Source: Baekduia alba (GTDB taxonomy: Bacteria; Actinomycetota; Thermoleophilia; Solirubrobacterales; Solirubrobacteraceae). Taken from it: a stretch of 64,000 nucleotides of DNA. A model generated the notes under the pieces. It did not search any database. It was not told the origin of the DNA and saw only the letters and a program-made list of their open reading frames with translations. The stretch's first letter is position 1; every line of letters starts with the position of its first letter. This document shows, piece after piece, positions 46,937-58,100 of this stretch. Location of the stretch: assembly GCF_028416635.1 (NCBI RefSeq), contig NZ_CP114013.1, forward strand, positions 992,001 through 1,056,000, given 5' to 3'. Made by a program: the position numbers and the translations under genes.

Positions 46937-48190
46937 ATGCGCCTCCTCCTCACCTCCACCCACGGCATGGGCCACGCCATGCCGCTCATGCCCTTCGCCC
47001 GTGCCTGCCGCGACGCCGGCCACGACGTCCTGCTCGCCGGCCCGCACCCGATCGCCGAGGTCGCGGCCCGCGAGGGCCTGACCTACCAGCGGCTGCCCTG
47101 GCCCGACGAGGAGCGCCTCGCCGCGGTCCGCCGCCTCGTCGCCGCGCGCCAGGGGATGGCGCGCGTCAAGACCGCGATGTCCGACCTGTTCGTCCGGACC
47201 TACGCCCGGGCGGCGCTGCCGGGCACGCTCGCGCTCGTCGAGGACTGGCGCCCCGACGCGATCCTGCACGAGACGGCGGAGGCGTCGGCGCTGATCGCCG
47301 GCGACGCGCTCGGCGTGCCGACGCTGCGGGTCGGCGTCGCGCTCGCCACGCCGTACGAGGAGTGGTGGCTGAGCATGACGACGGAGGCCCTCGACGAGGT
47401 CCGGGCCGAGGCCGGCCTGACCCCGGACCCGGGCGCGCTGCGCGCCGCGCAGACGCCGGTGCTCACGCAGGTCCCGGCCGCGCTCGACGCATACCAAGGC
47501 CCGCCGCCGGCCCACGTGCACCGCTACCGCGACGAGCACGTCGGCGCGGCGCTGGCGCCGGGGCTGGAGTCCTCGTTCGACCACTACGCCTGGCCGGACC
47601 CCGACGCGCCGCTGGTCCCGATCAGCTTCGGCACGATGGTCCCGACCGACGGCCACTTCCCGAGCCTGTACCGCGCGGCGATCGACGCGGTGGCGGACCT
47701 GCCGATCCGCGTCCTGGTCACCGTCGGCCGCCACGCCGACCCCGCGACGCTCGGCCCGCTGCCGGCCAACGTGCGCGCGGAGCGGTGGATCCCGATGGCC
47801 GATGTCCTGCCGCACGCCGCCGCGTTCGTCACCCACGGCGGCGCCGGGACGACGCTCGCCGCGCTGGCGGCCGGCGTCCCCATGGCGCTGCTGGCGATCT
47901 CGGCCGACCAGCCGCTGAACGCCAGGCTGGTCGCGCGGCTCGGCGCCGGCCTGGCGCTGGAGGGCGGGCCCGGCCAGGCGCCCGCGCTCGGCGCGCTGGT
48001 CAAGGCGCTGCTCGACGACGACCGCCATGCCGCGGCGGCCCGGCGCATCGCCGACGAGATCGCCGCCCTGCCCCCGATCGCCGCCGCGGTCGGCGAGATC
48101 GAGGGGCGGGCGGCCGGCGCTCAGCCCTGGGCGGTCGGGACGACGATGAGCTCGGCGATGTTCACGCGCGGCGGCGCGGCGACCGCGTAG
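46937..48190 (+). CDS. UGT/MGT-family glycosyltransferase
   Basis: 417 aa from ATG 46937. N-terminal MRLLLTSTHGMGHAMPLMPF is the GT-B acceptor domain. The donor domain has VPISFGTMVPTDG and the signature WIPMADVLPHAAAFVTHGGA (about 285-305) with AALAAGVPMALLAISADQPL. It transfers a sugar from a nucleotide donor to a small hydrophobic molecule, as in macrolide-inactivating and antibiotic-synthesis enzymes. Its last 70 bp overlap the 3' end of the convergent SDR gene. Confidence 0.88.
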   Translation: MRLLLTSTHGMGHAMPLMPFARACRDAGHDVLLAGPHPIAEVAAREGLTYQRLPWPDEERLAAVRRLVAARQGMARVKTAMSDLFVRTYARAALPGTLALVEDWRPDAILHETAEASALIAGDALGVPTLRVGVALATPYEEWWLSMTTEALDEVRAEAGLTPDPGALRAAQTPVLTQVPAALDAYQGPPPAHVHRYRDEHVGAALAPGLESSFDHYAWPDPDAPLVPISFGTMVPTDGHFPSLYRAAIDAVADLPIRVLVTVGRHADPATLGPLPANVRAERWIPMADVLPHAAAFVTHGGAGTTLAALAAGVPMALLAISADQPLNARLVARLGAGLALEGGPGQAPALGALVKALLDDDRHAAAARRIADEIAALPPIAAAVGEIEGRAAGAQPWAVGTTMSSAMFTRGGAATA

Positions 48191-48909
48191 GCGATCGCGT
48201 CGGCGATGTCGCCCGGCTCCAGCGCGGCGATCTGGGCGTGCAGGCCGGCCAGCATCTCGCGGCCGGTGTCGTGGGCCATGTCGTCGCCGAGCTCGGTCGC
48301 GACCAGCCCCGGCTCGACGGCCTTCACGCGCACGCCGCGCGGGCCGAGCTCGGCGCGCAGGTTGCGCGTGAGGTGCGCGACGGCGGCCTTGGTCGCGGCG
48401 TAGACGCCGTAGTTGGGGAACGTGAGGTGGCCGCCGACCGACCCGACGTGCACGAGGTCGGCGGGCAGGCCCTCGGCCGCGGCGGCGAGCAGGTCGTCGG
48501 CGAACACGCGGCCGGTGCGCAGCAGGCCGCGGACGTTGACGTCGATCATGCGGTCCCACTCGGCGACGTCGGCGTCCTCCCAGGGCGCGCCGAGCATCTG
48601 GCCGGCGTTGGCGACGACGAGGTCGACGCGGCCGAGCTTGGCCCGGACGACCTCGGCGACGCCGGTGAGCGCGTCGGGGTCGGACACGTCGGCGGCGACG
48701 GGGACGACGCCGTCGTCGTCGAGGAGCACGGCGAGCTCGTCGAGGCGCTCGGCGCGGCGGCCGACGACGGCGACGGCGGCGCCGGCGGCGACGAGGCTCT
48801 GCGCGGTGGCGGCGCCGATGCCGCTGGTGGCGCCGGTCACGACGGCGACGCGGCCGGTGAGGGGCTTGTCGTCGGCGCGGGTGGTGGAGAAGGCTTCGGT
48901 GGAGCTCAT
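48121..48909 (-). CDS. Short-chain dehydrogenase/reductase
   Basis: 262 aa from ATG 48909. NAD(P)-binding AVVTGATSGIGAATAQSLVA, NAG at about 108, catalytic Ser in LVHVGSVGGHLTFPNYG and YxxxK in YGVYAATKAAVAHL. It is an oxidoreductase of unknown substrate. Divergent from an XRE-type regulator at 49027, the usual pairing for this class of SDR. Confidence 0.92.
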   Translation of the reverse strand: MSSTEAFSTTRADDKPLTGRVAVVTGATSGIGAATAQSLVAAGAAVAVVGRRAERLDELAVLLDDDGVVPVAADVSDPDALTGVAEVVRAKLGRVDLVVANAGQMLGAPWEDADVAEWDRMIDVNVRGLLRTGRVFADDLLAAAAEGLPADLVHVGSVGGHLTFPNYGVYAATKAAVAHLTRNLRAELGPRGVRVKAVEPGLVATELGDDMAHDTGREMLAGLHAQIAALEPGDIADAIAYAVAAPPRVNIAELIVVPTAQG

Positions 48910-49026
48910 GTCGTACAACCTGACCCAGCGCGTGCGTCCTAGCCAGAGCCCCCGCGACCCCGGGAGTCGCGACCCTGGGAGTGCCAGGGCCACCCACGCG
49001 GGTTTCGCGATGGGTACCTTCGAGCC

Positions 49027-49935
49027 ATGGCAGGCAGCAGCAGCAGTGGCTCCGGCGACAACCTCATCGGCTCCTTCCTCCGCGCCCGGCGCGAGCAGGT
49101 CCGCCCGGAAGATGTAGGCCTTCAGAGCCTGTCCCCGCCCACCCGCCGGCGCGTGCCCGGCCTGCGCCGCGAGGAGCTGGCGATGCTCGCCGGCGTCTCG
49201 GCCGACTACTACGTCCGCCTCGAGCAGGGGCGCGACCAGCATCCGTCCGAGCAGGTGGTCGAGGCGCTGGGCCGCGCGCTGCAGCTCGACGACGACGCCG
49301 CCGCCCACCTGCACGAGCTGGCCCGGCCGACCCCGCGCCGGCGCCGCCGCTCACCGGCGCGCGTCGAGCGGGTGCGCCCCGGGCTGCTGCGGATGCTGGA
49401 CGCCTGGCCGCACACGCCGGCCTTCATCACCGGCCGCCGGATGGACGTCCTGGCGTCCAACGCGCTGGCCGTCGCCCTGAACCCGGCGTGCGGTCCGGGA
49501 AGCAACATGGTGCGGTCGTTCTTCCTGGACGACGACGCCGCGCGCGAGCTGTACCCCGACTTCGACAAGATCGCCGTCGAGATCGTCGCCTCGCTGCGCG
49601 CGTCGGTCGGGCCCGACCTCGACGACCCGCAGCTGACCGACCTCGTGGGCGAGCTGTCGTTGAAGTCCGACCTGTTCCGCAAGCTCTGGGCGCGCCACGA
49701 CGTGCGCGACAAGGCCGACGGCGACAAGCGCTTCCACCACCCGCTCGTCGGCCCGATCGAGCTGCGCTACGAGTCGTTCGCCATCAACGGCGCCGACGGG
49801 CAGCTGCTGGTGATCTACCACACCGAGCCGGGGTCGAAGTCGGCCCAGGCGCTGGCGTTGTTGTCGTCGATGATCGGCCAGCCGGCCGAGCCGATGCCGC
49901 GGGAGGCCGCCGGGCAGGAGAGCCCGGCGACCTAG
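49027..49935 (+). CDS. XRE-family regulator with MmyB-like ligand domain
   Basis: 302 aa. XRE HTH at about 12-80 containing RRRVPGLRREELAMLAGVSA and DYYVRLEQGRDQHPSEQVVE, the hallmark of this family. The MmyB-like PAS/ligand region spans about 110-285 (DAWPHTPAFITGRRMDVLAS, LVGELSLKSDLFRKLWARHD). It probably senses a small molecule or fatty acid and controls the divergent SDR gene. TACCTT 6 nt before the ATG suggests a leaderless message. Confidence 0.9.
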   Translation: MAGSSSSGSGDNLIGSFLRARREQVRPEDVGLQSLSPPTRRRVPGLRREELAMLAGVSADYYVRLEQGRDQHPSEQVVEALGRALQLDDDAAAHLHELARPTPRRRRRSPARVERVRPGLLRMLDAWPHTPAFITGRRMDVLASNALAVALNPACGPGSNMVRSFFLDDDAARELYPDFDKIAVEIVASLRASVGPDLDDPQLTDLVGELSLKSDLFRKLWARHDVRDKADGDKRFHHPLVGPIELRYESFAINGADGQLLVIYHTEPGSKSAQALALLSSMIGQPAEPMPREAAGQESPAT

Positions 49936-49970
49936 CGCGATCGGCGCCGCGGCCGTCAGGCCGGAACTCG

Positions 49971-50369
49971 CTAGCCGGCGGTCAGGCCGGCCGCTTGGAC
50001 CTTCGGACCCAGCGCCTGCGCGAGGGCGATCAGGCCCGAGAGCGGTCGGATCATCACGGTGAAGTCGGCGATCAGGCCGTCCGCGCCGATGCGCATCAGG
50101 TCCAGCCCCTCGAGCTCGCGCTCGCCGACCCGCGCGCGGAAGATCAGCGCGTGGACGGGATCGGCGCCGTCGCCGGCCAGCTCGTCGGTGTAGCGGAAGT
50201 CCTCGAACGTCTCGAAGACCAGGCGCAAGAGGGCGGAGACGGTCTCCTTCCCGCGGTACTCCTTGAAGACCGCGGGGCTGTGGAACACGATGTCGTCGGC
50301 CAGCGTCGCGAGCGCGGCCTCGATGTCGGCGGCCTCGACGCCGGCGCGGAACCGCTGGGCGGCGCTCAT
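49971..50369 (-). CDS. SnoaL/NTF2-like protein
   Basis: 132 aa. Cone-fold pattern: RFRAGVEAADIEAALATLAD, DIVFHSPAVFKEYRGKETVS, FRYTDELAGDGADPVHALIF, LEGLDLMRIGADGLIADFTV. Such proteins are polyketide cyclase-like or unknown-function small-molecule binders. Its start overlaps the stop of the acyl-CoA dehydrogenase (ATGA), so it belongs to that operon, third after tetR and the dehydrogenase. Confidence 0.82.
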   Translation of the reverse strand: MSAAQRFRAGVEAADIEAALATLADDIVFHSPAVFKEYRGKETVSALLRLVFETFEDFRYTDELAGDGADPVHALIFRARVGERELEGLDLMRIGADGLIADFTVMIRPLSGLIALAQALGPKVQAAGLTAG

Positions 50370-52039
50370 GCGGCCACCGGCGCGTGGCGCTCGATGATCG
50401 CCGTGACGTCGGTGCCCGGAGGCAGCGTCCCGTAGTGCATCCCGCCGTCGCCGCCCAGGCGGGTGGCGACGAACGCGTCGGCGACCGGCGTCGGCGCGTG
50501 GCGCAGCAGCTGCGAGGCCTGGAGCGCGACGGCCATGCGCTCGACGACGAGCCGCGCGCGGTGCTCCAGCTCGGCGGGGCGGGAGAACTCGGAGCGCACG
50601 GTCTGCACGTAGGCGTCGTAGCGCGTGTCGCTGCCGGTCGCGGCGTCCAGCTCCTCGAGGAAGACGTCGAGCGCCTCCGGCGTGCGGGCCAGCGCGCGGA
50701 GGACGTCCAAGGCCATGACGTTGCCCGAGCCCTCCCAGATCGAGCACAGCGGCGCCTCGCGGTACAGGCGCGGCATGCCCGACGCCTCGACGTAGCCGTT
50801 GCCGCCGAGGCACTCCAGCGCCTCGAACGCGTGGTTGGGGACGCGCTTGCACACGTGGTACTTGGCGACCGCGGTCGCCAGGCGCTTGAAGTGGTCGGCG
50901 CGCTCGTCGCCGGCGGCGGCCTCGTCGTAGGCGCGGCAGAGGCGCAGCGTGAGCGCGGTCGCCGCCTCGGCCTCGACCATCAGGTCGGCGAGGACGTTGC
51001 GCATCAGCGGCTGGTCGATGAGCGGCTTGCCGAAGGCGGCGCGGTGCATCGCGTGCCAGGTCGCGGTCGCGACCGCCGCGCGCATCCCGCCGGCGCCGCC
51101 CATCACGCAGTCCAGCCGGGTGTGGCCGACCATCTCGATGATCGTCGGGACGCCGCCGCCGGGCTCGCCGAGCATCTGGCCCCAGGCGCCCTTGAGCTCG
51201 ACCTCGGACGACGCGTTGGACTTGTTCCCCAACTTGTCCTTGAGGCGCTGGAGCTGGAAGCCCGTGTTCTTGGCGCCGTCGGGCAGGAAGCGCGGGACGG
51301 CGAAGCAGGACAGGCCCTCGTCGGTCTGGGCCAGGACGAGGAAGAGGTCGCTCATCGGCGCCGAGCAGAACCACTTGTGGCCGACGAGCAGGTACTCGGC
51401 GCCCTCGCCGCCGCCGTCGATCGGCGTCGCGGTGGTGCTGTTGGCGCGGACGTCGGAGCCGCCCTGCTTCTCGGTCATCGCCATGCCGCAGATCGCGCCG
51501 GGCTTCTCGGAGGCGGGCTTGAGCGCGCCGTCGTAGCCGCGGGCGGTGAGGCGCGGGACCCATTCGTCGGCGATGGACGGCGTGGCGCGGAGGGCGGGCA
51601 CGGCCGCGAAGGTCATCGTGATCGGACAGCCGAAGCCGGCCTCGGCCTGCGTGCCCGACATGTAGATCGCCGCGCGGGCGACCTGCGCGCCGGGCTGCGG
51701 GTCGTTCCACGGCAGCGCGTGCATCTCGTCGTGGACGCCGCGCGCCATCAACTGGTGCCAGGCGGGGTGGAAGGTCACGGCGTCCAGGCGGTTGCCGTAG
51801 CGGTCGTGCGTCTGGAGGACCGGCGGGTTCTCGTTGGCGTCGAAGCCCCACTGCAACGGCTCGCCGCCCCAGAACTTCCCGACCTCGACCGCGCGGTCGT
51901 GCGCCCAGGCCCCGCCCTCACGAGCAAGGCCCTCAACAAGAGGCGCGTTGTCCAGGAACAGGTTGCGGCCGGTCAGCGGCGGGACCTGGTTGCGGACCTC
52001 GTGTGTGACGTAGTTGTCGTTCTTGGTGGTGATGCTCAT
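50366..52039 (-). CDS. Acyl-CoA dehydrogenase (AidB-like)
   Basis: 557 aa. N-terminal extension with RNLFLDNAPLVEGLAREGGA is typical of the AidB/long acyl-CoA dehydrogenase group. FAD site GMAMTEKQGGSDVRANSTTA and LVGHKWFCSAPMSDLFLVLA, then FEALECLGGNGYVEASGMPR and LYREAPLCSIWEGSGNVMAL. A C-terminal helical domain of ~120 residues binds DNA in AidB; whether it does so here is unknown. It is in one operon with its TetR (upstream overlap) and a SnoaL-like protein. Confidence 0.88.
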   Translation of the reverse strand: MSITTKNDNYVTHEVRNQVPPLTGRNLFLDNAPLVEGLAREGGAWAHDRAVEVGKFWGGEPLQWGFDANENPPVLQTHDRYGNRLDAVTFHPAWHQLMARGVHDEMHALPWNDPQPGAQVARAAIYMSGTQAEAGFGCPITMTFAAVPALRATPSIADEWVPRLTARGYDGALKPASEKPGAICGMAMTEKQGGSDVRANSTTATPIDGGGEGAEYLLVGHKWFCSAPMSDLFLVLAQTDEGLSCFAVPRFLPDGAKNTGFQLQRLKDKLGNKSNASSEVELKGAWGQMLGEPGGGVPTIIEMVGHTRLDCVMGGAGGMRAAVATATWHAMHRAAFGKPLIDQPLMRNVLADLMVEAEAATALTLRLCRAYDEAAAGDERADHFKRLATAVAKYHVCKRVPNHAFEALECLGGNGYVEASGMPRLYREAPLCSIWEGSGNVMALDVLRALARTPEALDVFLEELDAATGSDTRYDAYVQTVRSEFSRPAELEHRARLVVERMAVALQASQLLRHAPTPVADAFVATRLGGDGGMHYGTLPPGTDVTAIIERHAPVAA

Positions 52040-52632
52040 GTCGTGGCTCGCAGGCAGAAGGTGGTCAGATGGGCGACGAGGACGTCCGCGTCCGTCGCCG
52101 CGTGGGTGGGGGAGAGCGGACCGACCAGCGCTTCGCCGATCGCGCCGACGAGCGCGGTCGCGGTGAAGTGCGGGTCCTGCTCGGGCAGTTGATGATCTTG
52201 GACGCCCAGCGCGATCGTGCGCGCGAAGACGTCGGCGTAGGCGCGGCGGAACTGCAGGCGCTCGGCCTCGACGGCCGGGTCCACGGGCTCGGCCAGCAGG
52301 GCCCACGCCAGCCGCCGGCCCTGCAGCGCGCGGCGCGCGAAGGTCTCGACGGCGGCGGCGATGCGGTCCTGCGCAGTCGCGCCGCGGGCTGCTTGCGCGA
52401 CCGCATCGACCTCATGCTGCGAGGCGACCCGGAAGACCTCGGTCAGCAGATCGGCCTTGGACGGGAAGTGCCGGTAGACCGTGCCGGTCGCGACATCGGC
52501 GCGCTGGGCGACCGCGGCCACCTGCGCCTCGCGATAGCCACCGCGAGCGACGAGCTCCAGCGCGGCCCGCACGATCCGCTCACGCGTCGCGGCACGCTTG
52601 GCCTCTGTCCGCTCGGTGGGGCGATACGGCAT
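52036..52632 (-). CDS. TetR-family regulator of the acyl-CoA dehydrogenase operon
   Basis: 198 aa from ATG 52632. HTH at about 12-60: RIVRAALELVARGGYREAQV, VAQRADVATGTVYRHFPSKA. All-helical ligand domain thereafter. First gene of a leftward operon (tetR, ACAD, SnoaL), each joined by a 4-bp overlap. The 14-bp palindrome TGAACCATGGTTCA lies 11 bp upstream of the start and is its likely operator; acyl-CoA is a plausible inducer. Confidence 0.9.
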   Translation of the reverse strand: MPYRPTERTEAKRAATRERIVRAALELVARGGYREAQVAAVAQRADVATGTVYRHFPSKADLLTEVFRVASQHEVDAVAQAARGATAQDRIAAAVETFARRALQGRRLAWALLAEPVDPAVEAERLQFRRAYADVFARTIALGVQDHQLPEQDPHFTATALVGAIGEALVGPLSPTHAATDADVLVAHLTTFCLRATT

Positions 52633-52643
52633 CCGGGAAGAAG

Positions 52644-52657
52644 TGAACCATGGTTCA
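52644..52657. promoter_or_regulatory. Palindromic operator of the TetR/ACAD operon
   Basis: Perfect 14-bp palindrome TGAACCATGGTTCA between the tetR start and the upstream region. The same half sites with the same 2-bp spacer (TGAACC GG GGTTCA) recur at 53255-53268. The remaining sequence 52658-52888 shows no gene. Confidence 0.7.
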
Positions 52658-52888
52658 GTGCTTGACGCAACTGCTCCGGCCGCGGCCATCCGCCCGCGGC
52701 TGTCGTGCCCGCCGCTGGCCGCACGCACGGGGAGGGCCCGAGTCCGGTGGCGCGGAGCAGACCCGGCCGGGTCGCCAGCACCCAGACGATCGTCCAGGCC
52801 GTGGTCTTTGAGACTGGCGGGGCGGCGCTCGGTCTGCTTTCCTGCGCGATCGCATGAACGCGCAGGGTGACTCAGTGGACAAGGCGGG

Positions 52889-53182
52889 ATGAGGCGCAAG
52901 CAGGATCGGAGCCGGTGTCCGAAGTGCGCGGAGCGGGTGACGCCGTTCGCGGCGGGCTGCGCGATCTGCGGCATGGATCTGGACGTCCGCCGTTGGGACA
53001 CCGGGCCGAGCGTCTCGCAGCGCGCCGGATCGTTCGTGCGCGCGTTGTCGTCGGGGCCGACGGTCGGCCGGCCGAGGAGCGGCGGGTCGGGCCTGGTGCT
53101 CAACTGCGCGGTCGCCGGCGTGCTCCTCAGCGTGGTCGGTGCGCTGATCGCCGGCGTGCTGTCGCTGGTCGGCGCGCTCTAG
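52889..53182 (+). CDS. Zinc-ribbon membrane protein
   Basis: 97 aa. N-terminal zinc ribbon C10-x2-C13 ... C24-x2-C27 (RCPKCAERV, GCAICGMDL). A basic linker is followed by one or two C-terminal membrane helices (LVLNCAVAGVLLSVVGALIA and GVLSLVGAL). It is probably a small membrane-bound regulator or assembly factor. Its TAG stop lies in the CTAG that flanks the downstream MITE-like element. Confidence 0.75.
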   Translation: MRRKQDRSRCPKCAERVTPFAAGCAICGMDLDVRRWDTGPSVSQRAGSFVRALSSGPTVGRPRSGGSGLVLNCAVAGVLLSVVGALIAGVLSLVGAL

Positions 53183-53341
53183 TGTCGTGAAGCAGAAGTT
53201 CGACGGCAGTCTCCGGGCGCCCGCCGCCGCCTGACGTCCGCCGCCGATCCTCGATGAACCGGGGTTCACCTGCGGTCGTCGACGACCGTCAGACGGGGCC
53301 GAGCATCCCGGATGCTGCGGCCGAACTTCTGCTTCACGCCA
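53183..53341. mobile_element. MITE-like element between duplicated CTAG sites
   Basis: 159 bp without a coding frame of note, flanked by CTAG (53179-53182 and 53342-53345). Terminal inverted repeats of about 25 bp differ at three positions: left begins TGTCGTGAAGCAGAAGTTCG, right (complement) begins TGGCGTGAAGCAGAAGTTCG. Inside are a 14-bp palindrome GGTCGTCGACGACC (53274-53287) and TGAACCGGGGTTCA (53255-53268). It sits exactly between the stop codons of two convergent genes. The 5' TGT ends and CTAG target suggest mobilisation by an IS481-type transposase, but its ends differ from those of the IS at 31655. Confidence 0.75.
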
Positions 53342-53767
53342 CTAGCGCGCGGCCGCGCGGCGACGGCGGAGGCCGGTCACCGCCATTCCGACGAAGCCCG
53401 CCGAGGTCGCGACGAAGGACGCGCCGGCCAGGCCGCGGTAGACGGGGTGCTTGTCGACCTCCGGCGCGAAGGCCAGCGGGAGGAAGGACATCGCGTTGGT
53501 CCACGCGCCGACGCCGAGGGGGACCGACGCCCACTTCGGCGCCTCCGGCACCGCGGTTCCGATCGCGACGGTGAGCCCGCCGAGCATCGCGAGGTCCAGG
53601 TGCCACTGCCGGATCCGGGCGCCGGACTTGATCCCGACCTTCCGTGCCGCCTCCGGATCCTGCCGGACCAGCGTGTACGGCCACCCCGCCAGCGCCCCCG
53701 CCGCGACCTCGAGGAGGCCGGAGACGACGAGCGCGCTGGGCACGGAACGGGCGGCGGGCGAAGGCAT
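53342..53767 (-). CDS. Four-helix membrane protein of unknown function
   Basis: 141 aa from ATG 53767. Four hydrophobic segments: VPSALVVSGLLEVAAGALAG, WHLDLAMLGGLTVAIGTAV, LGVGAWTNAMSFLPLAFAPE, and LAGASFVATSAGFVGMAVTG. Family not recognised; it has the look of small DUF integral membrane proteins with conserved Arg/His between helices. Convergent with the zinc-ribbon gene; its TAG stop lies in the right-hand CTAG of the MITE. Divergent from an Rrf2 remnant. Confidence 0.7.
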   Translation of the reverse strand: MPSPAARSVPSALVVSGLLEVAAGALAGWPYTLVRQDPEAARKVGIKSGARIRQWHLDLAMLGGLTVAIGTAVPEAPKWASVPLGVGAWTNAMSFLPLAFAPEVDKHPVYRGLAGASFVATSAGFVGMAVTGLRRRRAAAR

Positions 53768-53851
53768 CGGCGCGCATCCTGACACAGCGTCAAGCCAGCG
53801 GTCGCCGGTGGGTCGCCGCCTTCCGCACCGGCCCAGCTCAGCTCCGAGGAG

Positions 53852-54208
53852 ATGGCCGGCAGCGCCAGGTCCAACCCGGTCCACGTCCGGCGCGTGCTGG
53901 GCGGCCTGCGCGCCGCCGGGCTGGTCACCTCGAAGCCGGGCGTCGGCGGCGGCTGGCAGCTCACCGCCGACCCGGCGACGACCACGCTCGCCGACGTCTG
54001 GCGCGTGGTCCACGGGGAGGACCAGGAGATCCTCGGCCTGCGCGGCACCCATCCGGACTGCCCCGGTCGGCCAGTCGATCCAGGCCCTCCTGGTCGACGT
54101 CGATCCGCGCGCGCGCAGCAGGCGATCTCCGCCGAGCTCGCGGCGACGACGATCGCCCAGCTCGTCGCGCAGGCCGTCGCCGGCGCGGACCTGCACGCGC
54201 TCGCCTAG
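53852..54208 (+). pseudogene. Rrf2-family regulator, truncated and doubly frameshifted
   Basis: The frame keeps MAGSARSNPVHVRRVLGGLR followed by GLVTSKPGVGGGWQLTADPA, the recognition helix and wing of Rrf2, and ends QQAISAELAATTIAQLVAQA. The first ~25 residues are lost. Between about 54062 and 54115 the frame reads GRPVDPGPPGRRRSARA, while the neighbouring frame of the same bases gives VGQSIQALLVDVDPRA, the family sequence. So one insertion and one compensating indel (in a C run and a GC-dinucleotide run) bracket a wrong-frame patch. Sequencing error there is possible. Confidence 0.6.
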
Positions 54209-54259
54209 GCGTCGCAGCTACCGTTCGCCGCCCTCACGACTGCGAACCCCAGGATCGAC

Positions 54260-57463
<3,204 letters not shown>

Positions 57464-57464
57464 A

Positions 57465-57618
57465 CATGAACGCCGCGGGTTTCGCCCTCTGGGCGAACAC
57501 CCGCATCGCCAGGCGAGCCCCCTGGGCGAGCTCTAGCCCTCCATGGACGCCGCGGGTTTCGCCCTCTGGGCGAACACCCGCATGGCTAGGCGAGCCCCCT
57601 GGGCGAGCTCTAGCCCTC
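57465..57618. repeat. Two tandem 77-bp repeats with hairpins between convergent genes
   Basis: 57465-57541 and 57542-57618 are about 95% identical (few differences near 57506 and the first bases). Each unit holds a strong hairpin: GCGGGTTTCGCCC against GGGCGAACACCCGC. Each ends with GAGCTCTAGCCCTCCAT, which includes the last codons and stop of the leftward gene at 57610. They probably act as a doubled bidirectional terminator. Confidence 0.85.
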
Positions 57619-58032
57619 CATCGGGTGCCAGCCCCGGCCCTCCTTGCGGATCAGCCCCTCCTTCTGGAGGCCGGGGAGCACCCGATAGAGGTAGTTCTGC
57701 TGGATGCCCATCTGCTCGGCGATCTCCGGGATCGTGATGCCGGGGTTGGTCGTGACCAGCTCCAGCGCCTGCTTGCCGCGGGTGCCCGACCCGCGGGGGC
57801 GACCGCGCCGCCCGTTGCCCGAGCCGGGGCCGCCGGCCGGTGACGCGCCACCGCCACCGCCACCGCCACCGCTGCCGCGACGGCGCGTGGCCACGCCGGG
57901 GGCGGGCGTCGTGCCGACGCCGTCCAGCGCGGCGATCGCCGCCTCCAGGCGATGGAACTCGTCCACCAGTGGACGGAGCTCCTTGAGACGCTCCTGCATC
58001 TCGCGCCGCTTCTCGTCCAGGAAATCTGCCAT
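57610..58032 (-). CDS. Coiled-coil plus winged-helix DNA-binding protein
   Basis: 140 aa. N-terminal coiled coil (about 1-38, MADFLDEKRREMQERLKELR), a Gly-rich linker with eight consecutive Gly (about 53-62), an AT-hook-like GRRGRPRGSG (about 74-83) and a C-terminal winged helix with LELVTTNPGITIPEIAEQMG and IQQNYLYRVLPGLQKEGLIR. The order (oligomerising coil, flexible linker, DNA-binding end) resembles nucleoid-associated silencers such as Lsr2 in outline, though the domains differ. Divergent promoter region has TTACTA-T-TAGTAA (58054-58066), an unusually AT-rich palindrome. Confidence 0.75.
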   Translation of the reverse strand: MADFLDEKRREMQERLKELRPLVDEFHRLEAAIAALDGVGTTPAPGVATRRRGSGGGGGGGGASPAGGPGSGNGRRGRPRGSGTRGKQALELVTTNPGITIPEIAEQMGIQQNYLYRVLPGLQKEGLIRKEGRGWHPMEG

Positions 58033-58053
58033 GGGTAAGTCCTCGTGAGAGAG

Positions 58054-58066
58054 TTACTATTAGTAA
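58054..58066. promoter_or_regulatory. AT-rich palindrome in a divergent promoter region
   Basis: TTACTA-T-TAGTAA between the start of the coiled-coil/winged-helix gene (58032, leftward) and the MDH-like gene (58101, rightward). The surrounding ~25 bp are far richer in A/T than the rest of the window, fitting a promoter and possibly a self-bound operator of the neighbouring AT-hook protein. Confidence 0.45.
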
Positions 58067-58100
58067 AACAGTGTGACACACCCTCGACGGTGGGAGTCAA

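Noticed and set aside
49932-49974. The 35 bp between two CTAGs after the XRE gene and before the SnoaL-like gene as an insertion scar
   Set aside because: The stretch has no inverted terminal repeats. The two CTAGs are simply the stop codons of two nearby convergent genes, so I did not count it among occupied sites.
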